IMG/VR virus record: IMGVR_UViG_3300025120_000613
Span: 1 to 22,592 of that record
Strand: one strand, 5' to 3'
Source of the DNA: a virus
DNA length: 22,592 nucleotides
This document shows, piece after piece, positions 8,694-16,331 of the stretch (position 1 is its first letter; each line of letters opens with the position of its first letter). The notes below the pieces were generated by a model. That model worked only from the letters and a program-made list of their open reading frames with translations, made no database searches and had not been told where the DNA came from. The translations under genes and the position numbers were made by a program.

Positions 8694-9559
8694 CTGTTTA
8701 CCTTGGTACTTTTGGACAGGTAGAGCTAGAACGTCAGTTTGGCGGAAGCGAGCTGAGCTCTATTATTAACACCAGTGATGTAAACGCTTCGGCTAAAAGG
8801 TTTAGCTTTGATTTTGAACACGGCCAGCTACTAACTGGTGATCAAATTGAAATTCTTAGCACTGACGATAGCGCCCTTGATTTTATTTCTGGGTACTCAG
8901 CAAGCGGTGTCAAGAAGTTTATTTATGTTGACGATTTAGGCGGCATTCGTCTGTACGACTCTTTTGCCCATGCTGTTAATGGCGGATCGGCAAATGCAGT
9001 TGCTCTTGCCGCGCCTGGTAATGACATCCCAATCAAGGTCAATGTCCAGAACGCAGCTTTCCGTCTGTTGGCTCAGTGCAATGGCTTTGAGCTGAATACC
9101 GAAAGGGAAACCGTAGACACGACAACGCTTTCTGATGAGTTCAGAAGCCGGGTCAATAGCTTGATGTCTGGTTCTGGCCGAATGTCTGGCTTTTGGGAAT
9201 ACACAGGCGACACTGCGAACGAGTTGCCGCATTACTTACTTGAGCTTTCGTTACGCACCAAGGTGGGCAGTCAGTTCAAGGGCCGTTTTTACCTAAAGAC
9301 GGACACCTATAACCCAAGCGGCGTGCCCGATCGTTCTGACGATAAGATCTGGTACGAATTTACTGGTGTCTTAACGGCCTGTGCTGTGCAGTTCACGACA
9401 TCGTCTGTGGTTGAGATAACGGCTGATTTCATTACGACTGGTCCTATTGAGATCAGGATGGAAGTTGAGCCAGTCAATAAGGTCTTACAGGAGGATGCAA
9501 ATGACATACTCTTAGATCAAGATGCGGCAGCTAAACTGCTGTTAGAGACTGACCAGTAA
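8690..9559 (+). CDS. Tail protein with N-terminal extension and tube-like C-terminal domain
   Basis: A 289-residue protein that overlaps the previous gene by 4 bases (ATGA). Residues about 1-115 are a separate beta-rich part, starting VYLGTFGQVELERQFGG. Residues about 120-255 resemble the preceding tube-like protein. The stretch GFELNTERETVDTTTLSDEF aligns with NFSLQSDLETLETTTLNENI, followed in both by a Gly-rich turn and a Trp/Tyr strand, and both end in a strand pair followed by TGP or TGA. It ends in a short acidic tail with DILLDQDAAAKLLLE. I infer an enlarged tube-fold protein such as a tail terminator, a tube decoration or a fibre-attachment ring. No enzyme motif is visible. Confidence 0.5.
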   Translation: MTVYLGTFGQVELERQFGGSELSSIINTSDVNASAKRFSFDFEHGQLLTGDQIEILSTDDSALDFISGYSASGVKKFIYVDDLGGIRLYDSFAHAVNGGSANAVALAAPGNDIPIKVNVQNAAFRLLAQCNGFELNTERETVDTTTLSDEFRSRVNSLMSGSGRMSGFWEYTGDTANELPHYLLELSLRTKVGSQFKGRFYLKTDTYNPSGVPDRSDDKIWYEFTGVLTACAVQFTTSSVVEITADFITTGPIEIRMEVEPVNKVLQEDANDILLDQDAAAKLLLETDQ

Positions 9560-9580
9560 CCCGAGGGAAATTAACCGCCA

Positions 9581-11923
9581 ATGGCTGACCTAAAGATTTC
9601 TCAGCTAGCAGCCTTGGCAGGTGCCAATCTTGCTACCGCTGATGAGCTGGCAATTGTTGACAGCAGCGCCAGTGAAACCAAAAGAATCACTGTTACCGAT
9701 CTGGTGGGAAATGCCACCACGTTGATTGCTGACGCCACGATCCCTGGCGCAAAGATTTTGTTTTCTGCTGGCGATATTGCCACAGCTGACATTGCTGATG
9801 CTGCGATAACCACGGCCAAGGTTGCTGATGATGCGATTACAGCAGCAAAGCTAGGGAACGAATCAACTGTTGATCTAGTCACGACGTTGCCCGGTGCTGG
9901 TGCGTTCACGGGTCAAATCGCATTAGACACAGACGACAACAAGATTTATATCTGGGACGGTTCAGCGTGGCAATCGGTTAAGGGTGCTGGTTCTGTCAAC
10001 GTTGTTAACGGCAGCACAACTGGCATCGTCAACATCACCGCTTCTACGAGCGGCGACACAGTAACGATTACAACGTCTCTTGATAACACGACTGCTGGTG
10101 CTCAATTCTTAGGCGGCCCTACAGGGGCATCTGGAACGGTTGGTTACAGGGCTCTTGTTGGCACCGACATCCCAACGCCAACCACAAGCACAAAAGGCGG
10201 TGTAATCGTCAATGGCGAAGGTCTCCGCATGGACGGGGATACGCTTGAGGTCAATAACGATGTCACAGCAAATAGCAGTACATATCAGGCCGTTCAATTT
10301 GATTCAAAGGGTTTAATTACAGCTGGCCGGGACATTACAGCTGCTGACTTACCCACTGCCACTTCTGGCGCGGTAGGTGCAGTTAAACCAGGCAGTGGTT
10401 TGACAATGGGTGCTGCTGGTGCGCTGAACCACACCAACGCATTAACAGGGGCAACTGCAACCAAGGTCACATTTGACGCTCAGGGGCATGTGTCTTCTAG
10501 TGCTGCTTTAGATGCAGCAGACATTCCTAGCCTTGACACGGCGAAGATTACAACCGGAACTTTTGCCACTGCAAGGATTGCTGACGATGCAATCACAGGT
10601 GCAAAGATTGCTGACAAGGCAACGGCAACAATCGCAAGCACCACCCCTGCTGGTGGTGAGTTCATTGGCCAATATCACTTCAACTCACTAAGTCGTGACC
10701 TGTTCCTTTGGGACGGCAACGTTTGGCAGCCAATTGGCATCAGCGTTGGTGAAATTATTCTTTCTGGAACGTTTGACGCATCAGCTGGTGGCGGCACCGG
10801 CTTAGTGGATTCTGTCACGTCTGAAGGAACAGCTGTTGGCCTTGTTGTTGGTCAAGCGTTACCACCAGCGGCTGATGCCAATAAAAACTATTACTTGGTT
10901 GTTTCAGAGTCTGGAACGATTACATCAGGCAACGCACCAAACGTTGCACTTGCTCCGCCTGACTTTATTTTGTCAAACGGCGGTGCATGGACTGAGATTG
11001 ATGTTTCAAGCACGGTTGTTGCACAACAAGCCACCAACGTTGCGTTTACGCCTGCTGGTGACCTAAGCGCCACCAATGTTCAGGCTGCACTTGAAGAGCT
11101 TGACACTGAAAAGCTTGGAGCAGCTAGCCCAACGTTTACAGGCAACGTCACGATTAGCACTGGCGGAACGCTGATCCTCGAAGGCGCTTCACCGAACGAC
11201 TTTGAGACGACGTTATCCGTAACCGACCCAACGGCTGATCGAGCGATTGTTTTCCCGAATGTCTCAGGCAACGTTGTCACAACTGGTGACACTGGAACGG
11301 TTACAAATACGATGCTTGGCGGAAGCATTGCGTATGCAAAACTTGCTGCCTTAACGGGTGGAAACATTGTTGTTGGAAACGGCAGCAACGTGGCAACAAG
11401 CGTTGCAATGTCTGGTGATGTGACAATCACTAATGCTGGTGTTACAGCCATCGGGTCAGGCGTTGTCGTTAATGCTGACATCAGTGCCACTGCTGAGATT
11501 GCAGTTAGCAAGCTTGCTGACGGCGCTGCATACCAGATTCTGCACACTGATGCTGCTGGTTCAGGTGTTGAGTGGACAAATGACCTTGCCATTCCTGGAA
11601 CGCTTGGGGTTACAGGTCAGACGACGTTGGCAGAGATCAAGGAAACAGTTTCAGCGTTGTCTGGTACGGCAATCAATCCAGCGAACGGATCGATTCAAAC
11701 CAAAACGGTTGGAGCTAACACTACATTTACGGAATCGTTCGAGACAGGTCAGGCGGTTGTCTTGCACTTGCTAGCCGGTGCAAGTTATACGGTGACGTGG
11801 CCGACAATCACTTGGGTTACAGGTGGCGGGAACGTTGCGCCAACGCTGACAGCAAACGATGTGTTGGTCTTGTGGAAGGTTTCGACTACGCTTTACGGAG
11901 CATATGTAGGGAGCGCAGCCTGA
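9581..11923 (+). CDS. Tail fibre protein with cyanophage-type repeats
   Basis: A 780-residue Thr/Ala/Gly/Val-rich protein, very low in Cys, His and Met, with the feel of a trimeric beta-helical fibre. The N-terminus MADLKISQLAALAGANLATA followed by DELAIVD is a common start of phage fibre proteins. Repeats of the ADDAIT/AKIAD type occur at about 66-92 and 325-350. Each is followed by a segment ending in IYIWDGSAWQ (122-131) or LFLWDGNVWQ (about 374-383), so the unit is present twice. A stretch at about 540-572 reads TDPTADRAIVFPNVSGNVVT, a phrase I associate with cyanophage fibres. GAGGGA lies 12 bases before the ATG. It probably attaches to the tip by its N-terminus and reaches the host surface. 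Confidence 0.8.
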   Translation: MADLKISQLAALAGANLATADELAIVDSSASETKRITVTDLVGNATTLIADATIPGAKILFSAGDIATADIADAAITTAKVADDAITAAKLGNESTVDLVTTLPGAGAFTGQIALDTDDNKIYIWDGSAWQSVKGAGSVNVVNGSTTGIVNITASTSGDTVTITTSLDNTTAGAQFLGGPTGASGTVGYRALVGTDIPTPTTSTKGGVIVNGEGLRMDGDTLEVNNDVTANSSTYQAVQFDSKGLITAGRDITAADLPTATSGAVGAVKPGSGLTMGAAGALNHTNALTGATATKVTFDAQGHVSSSAALDAADIPSLDTAKITTGTFATARIADDAITGAKIADKATATIASTTPAGGEFIGQYHFNSLSRDLFLWDGNVWQPIGISVGEIILSGTFDASAGGGTGLVDSVTSEGTAVGLVVGQALPPAADANKNYYLVVSESGTITSGNAPNVALAPPDFILSNGGAWTEIDVSSTVVAQQATNVAFTPAGDLSATNVQAALEELDTEKLGAASPTFTGNVTISTGGTLILEGASPNDFETTLSVTDPTADRAIVFPNVSGNVVTTGDTGTVTNTMLGGSIAYAKLAALTGGNIVVGNGSNVATSVAMSGDVTITNAGVTAIGSGVVVNADISATAEIAVSKLADGAAYQILHTDAAGSGVEWTNDLAIPGTLGVTGQTTLAEIKETVSALSGTAINPANGSIQTKTVGANTTFTESFETGQAVVLHLLAGASYTVTWPTITWVTGGGNVAPTLTANDVLVLWKVSTTLYGAYVGSAA

Positions 11924-13824
11924 TGTTAGGTAAGCAACTGATTCAAGCTGCGGCAGGTGCAGCAGGTGCTGGTGGTGCAGGACTTTACGTTAATGATGTA
12001 TTTAATACGTTTTTGTACACTGGAAACAGCACCGCAAGCAGGGACATTGTAAATGGTGTTGATTTAACTGAGGGTGGGCTGGTCTGGACTAAGACTCGGA
12101 CTAGGAGTAGTGATCATCGCTTGTTTGACACAGAAAACGCAGGCTATCTTTTGCGTTCTAACGACCCTGGAGGTCCATTAACTGCTTCAAATCGACTTAC
12201 AGCTTTCAACAATAATGGGTTTACGCTTGGATCAGATACTGATACAAATTGGTCCGGTGAAGACTTTGCTTCTTGGACATTCCGCAAAGCGCCTGGTTTC
12301 TTTGATGTAGTTACTTATGCAGGAAATGGTACTGCTGGCAGGACAGTTGCACATAACCTAGGTAGCGTCCCTGGCATGATAATAGTCAAGCGTATTGATG
12401 CTTCAAATGAAAATAATTGGCTTGTTTATCATAGAAGCCTAGGCCCAACAAAAGTTTTGGTTTTAGATCTTAGAAATGGAGAAGTTGCCAGTATCGGGCC
12501 TTGGAACAACACAGCTCCTACTAGCACTCACTTTACGTTAGGAGTGTCTGGTGATGTAAATGGCAGCACTGATAATTACGTCGCCTACGTCTTCGCTCAC
12601 GACGATCAATCGTTTGGCACGGATAGCGATGAAAGCATTATCAAATGTGGCGCTAATACCCACACAACTGGCTTTCAAGAAGTAAATGTTGGGTTTGAGC
12701 CACAGTTCCTTCTGTTTAAAAGATCAACATCCCTTTCGTTTGGAGGGTCTTGGTTCATGTTTGATAACATGCGCGGCACGCCAACTAGTGGTGGCACCGC
12801 AACACTTTTTGCAAATAACAATAATGCCGAGGATAGTGGCACTAATTACATAGACTTTACGTCTACAGGTTTTAGGTACGATGCTGGCAATTTTGGCAAT
12901 AATAGTACGATGATTTACATGGCAATCCGCTTTCCAAATAAGCCGCCGACTGCTGGCACGGAAGTGTTTGCCGCTGCTACAAGAACGGGCAGGTCTGGGA
13001 ATCTTGGCGGGTATCGAAGCGGGTTTGTCGTCGATATGGCTTTTAGGCGCTTTCGCTTAAACGGTACTGCTCCAACATACTTAACCTCACGCATGATTGC
13101 GCCCAAATATTTAGTTACGGGCGCTACAGACGCTGAAGACAACGATAGCGACAATCAGTTTGATTATATGGACGGCTACAGCGCCGAAAGTGGAGTCTCA
13201 GCAACACCGTTTGCGTATATGTTTAAGCGCGCCCCAGGATTCTTCGATGTAGTTGCATATTCCGGGGGAGGTTCAACGACAAAAAATCATAATCTTGAAG
13301 TCGTACCGGAACTAATGATAGTAAAAGTTCGTAACGCTGGTGGCCAGTGGTACGTGTACTCTTCAACTACAGGGACCAGTAAATATTCACTATTGTCTAG
13401 CGATGCCGCCGCTGCAACCGGAGTGACATGGGGCGTTGCTAGTAGTACTTTTACTGTATTCGGTGGAGCTAATGCTTCAAATGAGACCTATGTTAGTTAC
13501 CTATTCGCAACCTTATCCGGCATCAGCAAAGTAGGTAGTTACACCGGGACAGGTAACGCAATTAATGTTGATTGCGGCTTCAGTTCAGGTGCTCGATTTA
13601 TTTTAATTAAACGCACGGACGCCTCTGGTGATTGGTTTGTTTACAACTCAGTGCGAGGCATTGTTAGCGGCGATGATCCGTACATCCTTCTCAACACTAC
13701 AGATGCAGAAGTCACAGGCACTAATTACATCGACCCGTTGAGTTCTGGATTTACCGTTACAACTAACGCGCCAACCGGCTTAAATGCTAGTGGCGGCACC
13801 TACATCTTTCTCGCCATTGCTTGA
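11923..13824 (+). CDS. Second tail fibre / receptor-binding protein with four repeated domains
   Basis: A 633-residue protein. I take the ATG at 11923, which overlaps the previous stop (TGATG), although the frame is open upstream. The N-terminus is Ala/Gly-rich (MLGKQLIQAAAGAAGAGGAG). About 100-residue units of the type I know as DUF7483 follow, each with a first strand, an Ile-Val-Lys-Arg or similar strand, a Trp-x-Val-Tyr strand and a final Tyr-rich strand. They lie at about 123-227 (APGFFDVVTYAGNG... MIIVKR), 232-337 (FLLFKR), 437-530 (APGFFDVVAYSGGG... LMIVKV) and 534-633 (FILIKR). A linking region (about 345-435) resembles the segment at 40-122, so the whole half-protein seems duplicated. 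The role in receptor binding is inference from the family and position. Confidence 0.75.
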   Translation: MLGKQLIQAAAGAAGAGGAGLYVNDVFNTFLYTGNSTASRDIVNGVDLTEGGLVWTKTRTRSSDHRLFDTENAGYLLRSNDPGGPLTASNRLTAFNNNGFTLGSDTDTNWSGEDFASWTFRKAPGFFDVVTYAGNGTAGRTVAHNLGSVPGMIIVKRIDASNENNWLVYHRSLGPTKVLVLDLRNGEVASIGPWNNTAPTSTHFTLGVSGDVNGSTDNYVAYVFAHDDQSFGTDSDESIIKCGANTHTTGFQEVNVGFEPQFLLFKRSTSLSFGGSWFMFDNMRGTPTSGGTATLFANNNNAEDSGTNYIDFTSTGFRYDAGNFGNNSTMIYMAIRFPNKPPTAGTEVFAAATRTGRSGNLGGYRSGFVVDMAFRRFRLNGTAPTYLTSRMIAPKYLVTGATDAEDNDSDNQFDYMDGYSAESGVSATPFAYMFKRAPGFFDVVAYSGGGSTTKNHNLEVVPELMIVKVRNAGGQWYVYSSTTGTSKYSLLSSDAAAATGVTWGVASSTFTVFGGANASNETYVSYLFATLSGISKVGSYTGTGNAINVDCGFSSGARFILIKRTDASGDWFVYNSVRGIVSGDDPYILLNTTDAEVTGTNYIDPLSSGFTVTTNAPTGLNASGGTYIFLAIA

Positions 13825-13826
13825 TC

Positions 13827-14330
13827 ATGGAAATCCGCAACCGCTCCACCGCTGAGGTCATCACTGACTCTCAATTCAGATCTGCCAACCCTAATGTCAG
13901 CTTGCCCAAGGTTTTAACGGCTGAGGTCCTTGACGGTTATGGCTACGACCCAGTGCTTGAAGGCCCACAAGCTAAAACTGTTGCTCCATACGAAACCAGT
14001 GTTCGTGATGGCGTGTACACAGACAGCGGCCAATGGTTTACGAAGTACATCGTCGGACCTGCTTTCAAGCAGTATGCAGACGAGAACGACGACATCATCA
14101 CGGTCACCGCTCAACGCAATGCGTACAAGGCCAGCGTTGACGCTAATGCTGCAACCGGAGTCCGCTCTACCCGCGACCGAAAGCTTGCTGAATGTGACTG
14201 GACCGTCCTGGCAGACAGCCCTTTAACGACCAGTGAGAAAACTGCTTGGAAAACCTATCGTCAAGCTTTGCGTGACATAACGTCTGGCGACGACTTCCCG
14301 CATAACATCACATGGCCATCACAGCCTTAG
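13827..14330 (+). CDS. Tail fibre assembly chaperone-like protein
   Basis: A 167-residue protein from the ATG at 13827; a TTG at 13821 would overlap the previous stop. The C-terminal part reads RDRKLAECDWTVLADSPLTT followed by a helix with TYRQALRDI and a closing WPSQP. This matches the phage tail assembly chaperone pattern (Pfam Phage_tail_APC type: Arg-rich helix, SDWT-x-L-x-D-x-PL, W-x-x-YRQ-x-LRD, WP-x-P). The N-terminal part carries a predicted beta region that may be a piece of fibre or a fibre-contacting domain. Standing directly after two fibre genes fits a role in fibre folding or attachment. Confidence 0.7.
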   Translation: MEIRNRSTAEVITDSQFRSANPNVSLPKVLTAEVLDGYGYDPVLEGPQAKTVAPYETSVRDGVYTDSGQWFTKYIVGPAFKQYADENDDIITVTAQRNAYKASVDANAATGVRSTRDRKLAECDWTVLADSPLTTSEKTAWKTYRQALRDITSGDDFPHNITWPSQP

Positions 14331-14404
14331 CCGGTCTCGGGTTTCTATACCTGATCGGTTTCTGTCTTTTTGCAATCAACCCTCGTGACGATGAACCGTC
14401 CTGA
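14312..14404 (+). CDS. Tiny single-span membrane protein
   Basis: A 30-residue ORF starting MAITALAGLGFLYLIGFCLF and ending AINPRDDEPS. It has one clear hydrophobic helix (about residues 3-22) and an acidic cytoplasmic-type tail. It overlaps the chaperone gene by 19 bases and lies upstream of a run of small membrane proteins and an endolysin. I infer a lysis accessory protein (antiholin-like or spanin-like), but its size makes any name uncertain. Confidence 0.45.
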   Translation: MAITALAGLGFLYLIGFCLFAINPRDDEPS

Positions 14405-14415
14405 CCCATAACGCA

Positions 14416-14550
14416 ATGGATCGCCACACGTTTGAAAACTGGAGACGTGTCAAAGAGGCTTTAGAAAAAGCTAACAAGACCGACTGCCAATTTTACAAAC
14501 GTGCAGTGGTGATTTTATCTGGTAGGCCAGATCCTTTAGACTTGAAGTAA
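14416..14550 (+). CDS. Small charged protein of unknown function
   Basis: A 44-residue ORF, MDRHTFENWRRVKEALEKAN then a short helix with FYKRAVVILSGRPDPLDLK. It looks like two helices joined by a KTDC turn, with many charges and no membrane segment. The composition and helix pattern look like a real small protein, and it fills the space between its neighbours neatly (11 bases after the previous stop, 14 before the next start). I have seen similar small proteins in cyanophage lysis regions but cannot assign a function. Confidence 0.5.
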   Translation: MDRHTFENWRRVKEALEKANKTDCQFYKRAVVILSGRPDPLDLK

Positions 14551-14564
14551 CAAGGCTAGGATCC

Positions 14565-14837
14565 GTGATTGAAATTTACGCTGCACTCCTAGGCGCGTCT
14601 CTTGGCATCGCTGGAATGAGCTTTTCTGGGTTCACTAGACGAACCAGTGAAAGCCGTGAAGCGGTTATTCGCCTCACAGCAGGCGTCGAATCTATTGCAA
14701 CGAAACTTGAAGATTTACATCAGGACATGAAGGCGGAAAAGGTACAGGCCACTGCTGATCGCCGCGAAATCTACGAACGTCTTAACGACCACGGAAACCG
14801 CATCACTGTTCTGGAGTACAAAAGCCCACAAGGCTAG
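14565..14837 (+). CDS. Membrane-anchored coiled-coil protein, lysis region
   Basis: A 90-residue protein starting with GTG, with AAGG 9 bases upstream. It has one hydrophobic segment (IEIYAALLGASLGIAGMSF, residues 2-20) and then a charged helix (about 28-85) with heptad-like Leu/Ile spacing (ESIATKLEDLHQDMKAEKVQ). This shape suits a membrane-tethered coiled coil such as a spanin-like, holin-like or fibre-tethering protein. It sits between two other small genes in the lysis region, so a role in lysis is my preferred inference. There is no lipobox Cys. Confidence 0.6.
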   Translation: MIEIYAALLGASLGIAGMSFSGFTRRTSESREAVIRLTAGVESIATKLEDLHQDMKAEKVQATADRREIYERLNDHGNRITVLEYKSPQG

Positions 14838-14860
14838 TATTAGACAAAGTCTTGAACACC

Positions 14861-15013
14861 ATGAACTTCGAGGAAATCCTTAGCCACCCCGCTCTCTGGA
14901 TTGTTATCGCTGCTGCATCTGAGCTGATCGGCATGAGCAAGCTAAAGGACAACAGCGTCATCCAATTTTTGTTCACTGCACTCCGCAGCGTTAAGCCCGG
15001 AAAAAAGGGCTGA
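14861..15013 (+). CDS. Small single-span membrane protein, holin candidate
   Basis: A 50-residue ORF, MNFEEILSHPALWIVIAAAS then ELIGMSKLKDNSVIQFLF and a basic tail (RSVKPGKKG). One hydrophobic helix spans about 10-24 and a second amphipathic one about 32-42. Small size, one membrane helix, a positive C-terminus and a place just before an endolysin are the usual marks of a holin or antiholin. It is one of three such genes in a row, so which one forms the pore cannot be told from sequence. Confidence 0.55.
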   Translation: MNFEEILSHPALWIVIAAASELIGMSKLKDNSVIQFLFTALRSVKPGKKG

Positions 15014-15057
15014 TACCGCCTGACGGGCGTTGGATCGTTCTATTTAGCACCCGTTCC

Positions 15058-15246
15058 ATGTGGAGCAAAGTAGGCAGGGCCATCCAGCGCCGCAAATTTT
15101 ACGCAACGCTGCCCAAAAAACTAGACCACGCTGAAGAGGACTGGCACGCAACCCAACCGGAAGCTATGCCACCTCCGCAACGCATCAACGACCTGCACCT
15201 TCGCGCACCATGGCATGAGCCCAAAAACCCCGGTTCACCTGAATGA
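15058..15246 (+). CDS. Small basic protein of unknown function
   Basis: A 62-residue ORF with a very basic start (MWSKVGRAIQRRKFYATLPK) and a Pro-rich, charged rest. It overlaps the endolysin start by 32 bases. The upstream gap holds the hairpin-like AGCCC/GGGCT pair at the end of the previous gene. I do not recognise it. No membrane segment or metal motif is visible. It may be real because the frame is closely packed between genes. Confidence 0.45.
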   Translation: MWSKVGRAIQRRKFYATLPKKLDHAEEDWHATQPEAMPPPQRINDLHLRAPWHEPKNPGSPE

Positions 15247-15841
15247 CTTATTCCGTTACTACCGGAAACTACCCCATCAGAGTGCTGCGCTAGTAGAGCT
15301 TGAAAACGCAATTTTAAGAGTACAACCAGACATTCTTAACCGTGACCAGCCCTGGTACGGAACATGGAGTTCAGCTGTAAACGACAAAAGCTATGGTGCG
15401 GCGGTAGAGCTGATAAAAGAATTTGAAGGTTGTCACTTAACTTCATATTTGTGTCCTGCTGGCATACCAACGATTGGCTACGGAAACACCCGGTATCCCG
15501 AAGGCCGAAACGTAAGGCTCGGCGAAAAAATCAGCCAGCAAAGGGCGGAAGAAATGCTGAACTTAGAGGTACAACGCACCGCAGACATTCTTGAAGCCGA
15601 CATACCGTTTTGGAAAAGCATGAGTTCCAACCAAAAATCAGCTTTGATCAGTTTTGCGTTTAACCTTGGAGCGTATTTTTACGACCTACCAGGGTTTAGA
15701 ACAATCAGTCGCACATTAAAGAACCACGAATGGGACCAAGTCCCTGATGCTTTATTACTTTACCGAAACCCTGGTTCGCATTTTGAGGAAGGACTACGCC
15801 GTCGTCGTATCGAAGAAGGCCGCATTTGGTCAACGCCGTAA
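15215..15841 (+). CDS. Endolysin, GH24 lysozyme with Glu-Cys-Thr triad
   Basis: A 208-residue peptidoglycan hydrolase that releases progeny by cutting the cell wall. Residues about 1-50 are an N-terminal extension (VHLNDLFRYYRKLPHQSAAL) rich in aromatic and charged residues and without a membrane or signal segment. The GH24 (T4/P22-type) lysozyme domain spans about 58-205. The catalytic pattern KEFEGCHLTSYLCPAGIPTI then GYGNT has Glu71, Cys80 and Thr86 with gaps of 8 and 5, as in phage P1 Lyz (Glu-8-Cys-5-Thr); most GH24 enzymes have Asp at the middle position. Further family parts are the helix with LISFAFNLG and a C-terminal GLRRRRIEEGRIW. A second Cys73 lies seven residues from Cys80. Small membrane proteins upstream may give it access to the wall. 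Confidence 0.88.
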   Translation: MSPKTPVHLNDLFRYYRKLPHQSAALVELENAILRVQPDILNRDQPWYGTWSSAVNDKSYGAAVELIKEFEGCHLTSYLCPAGIPTIGYGNTRYPEGRNVRLGEKISQQRAEEMLNLEVQRTADILEADIPFWKSMSSNQKSALISFAFNLGAYFYDLPGFRTISRTLKNHEWDQVPDALLLYRNPGSHFEEGLRRRRIEEGRIWSTP

Positions 15842-15867
15842 TTTTCCCAGCGTTACCATGTAGACAG

Positions 15868-15892
15868 CTGCAAGTCAAATAGGTTGTTGCAG
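15868..15892 (+). other. Weak hairpin after the endolysin gene
   Basis: CTGCAA and TTGCAG pair across a 13-base loop. A wider pair, CCCAG (15846-15850) and CTGGG (15897-15901), surrounds it. Only TTT follows the inner stem, so this is at best a weak terminator or an mRNA end structure, placed 60 bases before the HNH gene. Confidence 0.3.
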
Positions 15893-15903
15893 TTTACTGG
15901 GCG

Positions 15904-16218
15904 GTGGTAGTGGACCACCAGATCGACGGGACTGAGCTGGTATCCCGTAAAAAAGCCAAGGTGCGCTTTCGTGACCATATCTTGCAGCAGTGGAGCTACT
16001 GCTGCGCCTACTGCGCCGAGCCGCTAGGCAAGAACGCAACGCTAGACCATGTAGTCCCAAAGTGGAAAGGGGGCATAACAGAGCAGCGAAATCTAGTAGG
16101 CTGCTGTTTCTCCTGCAATAGCCACAAATCAGGCCACGACTGGCAGGAGTGGTACAAAGAACGGGACTACTGGAACGAAGCCCGCGAAGCCCGCATTTCC
16201 GAATGGATGGAACAGTGA
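15904..16218 (+). CDS. HNH endonuclease
   Basis: A 104-residue nuclease with GTG as the first start (another GTG at 15910); neither has a clear ribosome-binding site, and the start lies within a GGTGG/CCACC hairpin. The zinc-type HNH core is complete. CAYC gives Cys34 and Cys37, LDHVVPKWKGG gives His49, Asn63 follows in RNLVG, and CCFSCNSHKS gives the second metal pair and the closing residues. A long charged helix ends the protein. It cuts DNA with a beta-beta-alpha metal active site. Small HNH proteins in phages either move as free homing nucleases or help in packaging; this one lies at the end of the late arm, directly before the terminator, and I cannot choose between these. Confidence 0.85.
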   Translation: MVVDHQIDGTELVSRKKAKVRFRDHILQQWSYCCAYCAEPLGKNATLDHVVPKWKGGITEQRNLVGCCFSCNSHKSGHDWQEWYKERDYWNEAREARISEWMEQ

Positions 16219-16331
16219 AGCACGTCTGCGATGGTACGTGCTTTTTGCTCGTTAGTAGTCTCTACGCACAAGCCACCGCCAGGCGTGCATATCACGAACC
16301 ATTGTTCAGGTAACCTCAGAATCTTGACCAT
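16167..16331 (-). CDS. Small ORF of unknown function, antisense to the end of the HNH gene
   Basis: A 54-residue frame, MVKILRLPEQWFVICTPGGG then LCVETTNEQKARTIADVL and a short basic end. It starts inside the last codons of the preceding gene (26-base overlap) and runs through the terminator into the antisense of the HNH gene, ending 52 bases inside it. The first 38 residues look like a real small protein: a strand with WFVI, a Gly turn and an amphipathic helix. The last 16 lie opposite coding sequence and read less naturally. No known family. It would be the last gene of the right-arm transcript. Confidence 0.4.
   Translation of the reverse strand: MVKILRLPEQWFVICTPGGGLCVETTNEQKARTIADVLHCSIHSEMRASRASFQ
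16218..16247 (+). terminator. Rho-independent terminator at the meeting point of the two arms
   Basis: AAGCACGT and ACGTGCTT form a perfect 8-base stem across a 10-base loop, with the T-run lying in and after the right arm (ctttttg). It begins in the last base of the HNH stop codon. There is no A-run upstream, so it works for the + arm only. Confidence 0.75.

Noticed and set aside
11080-11592. 170-residue ORF on the minus strand
   Set aside because: It is antisense to the repetitive fibre gene. The Ala/Thr/Val-rich fibre codons leave the opposite strand free of stops.
14551-14840. Repeated ACAAGGCTAG(G/T)AT at about 14550 and 14828, considered as promoter or regulatory repeat
   Set aside because: The copies stand at different distances from the next starts (one only 2 bases), and the second includes the stop codon of a gene. 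A chance likeness is simpler.
15003-15040. Small hairpins AGCCC/GGGCT and CGCC/GGCG after the 50-residue gene
   Set aside because: There is no T-run after either, the stems are short and the first is largely coding, so I do not call a terminator.
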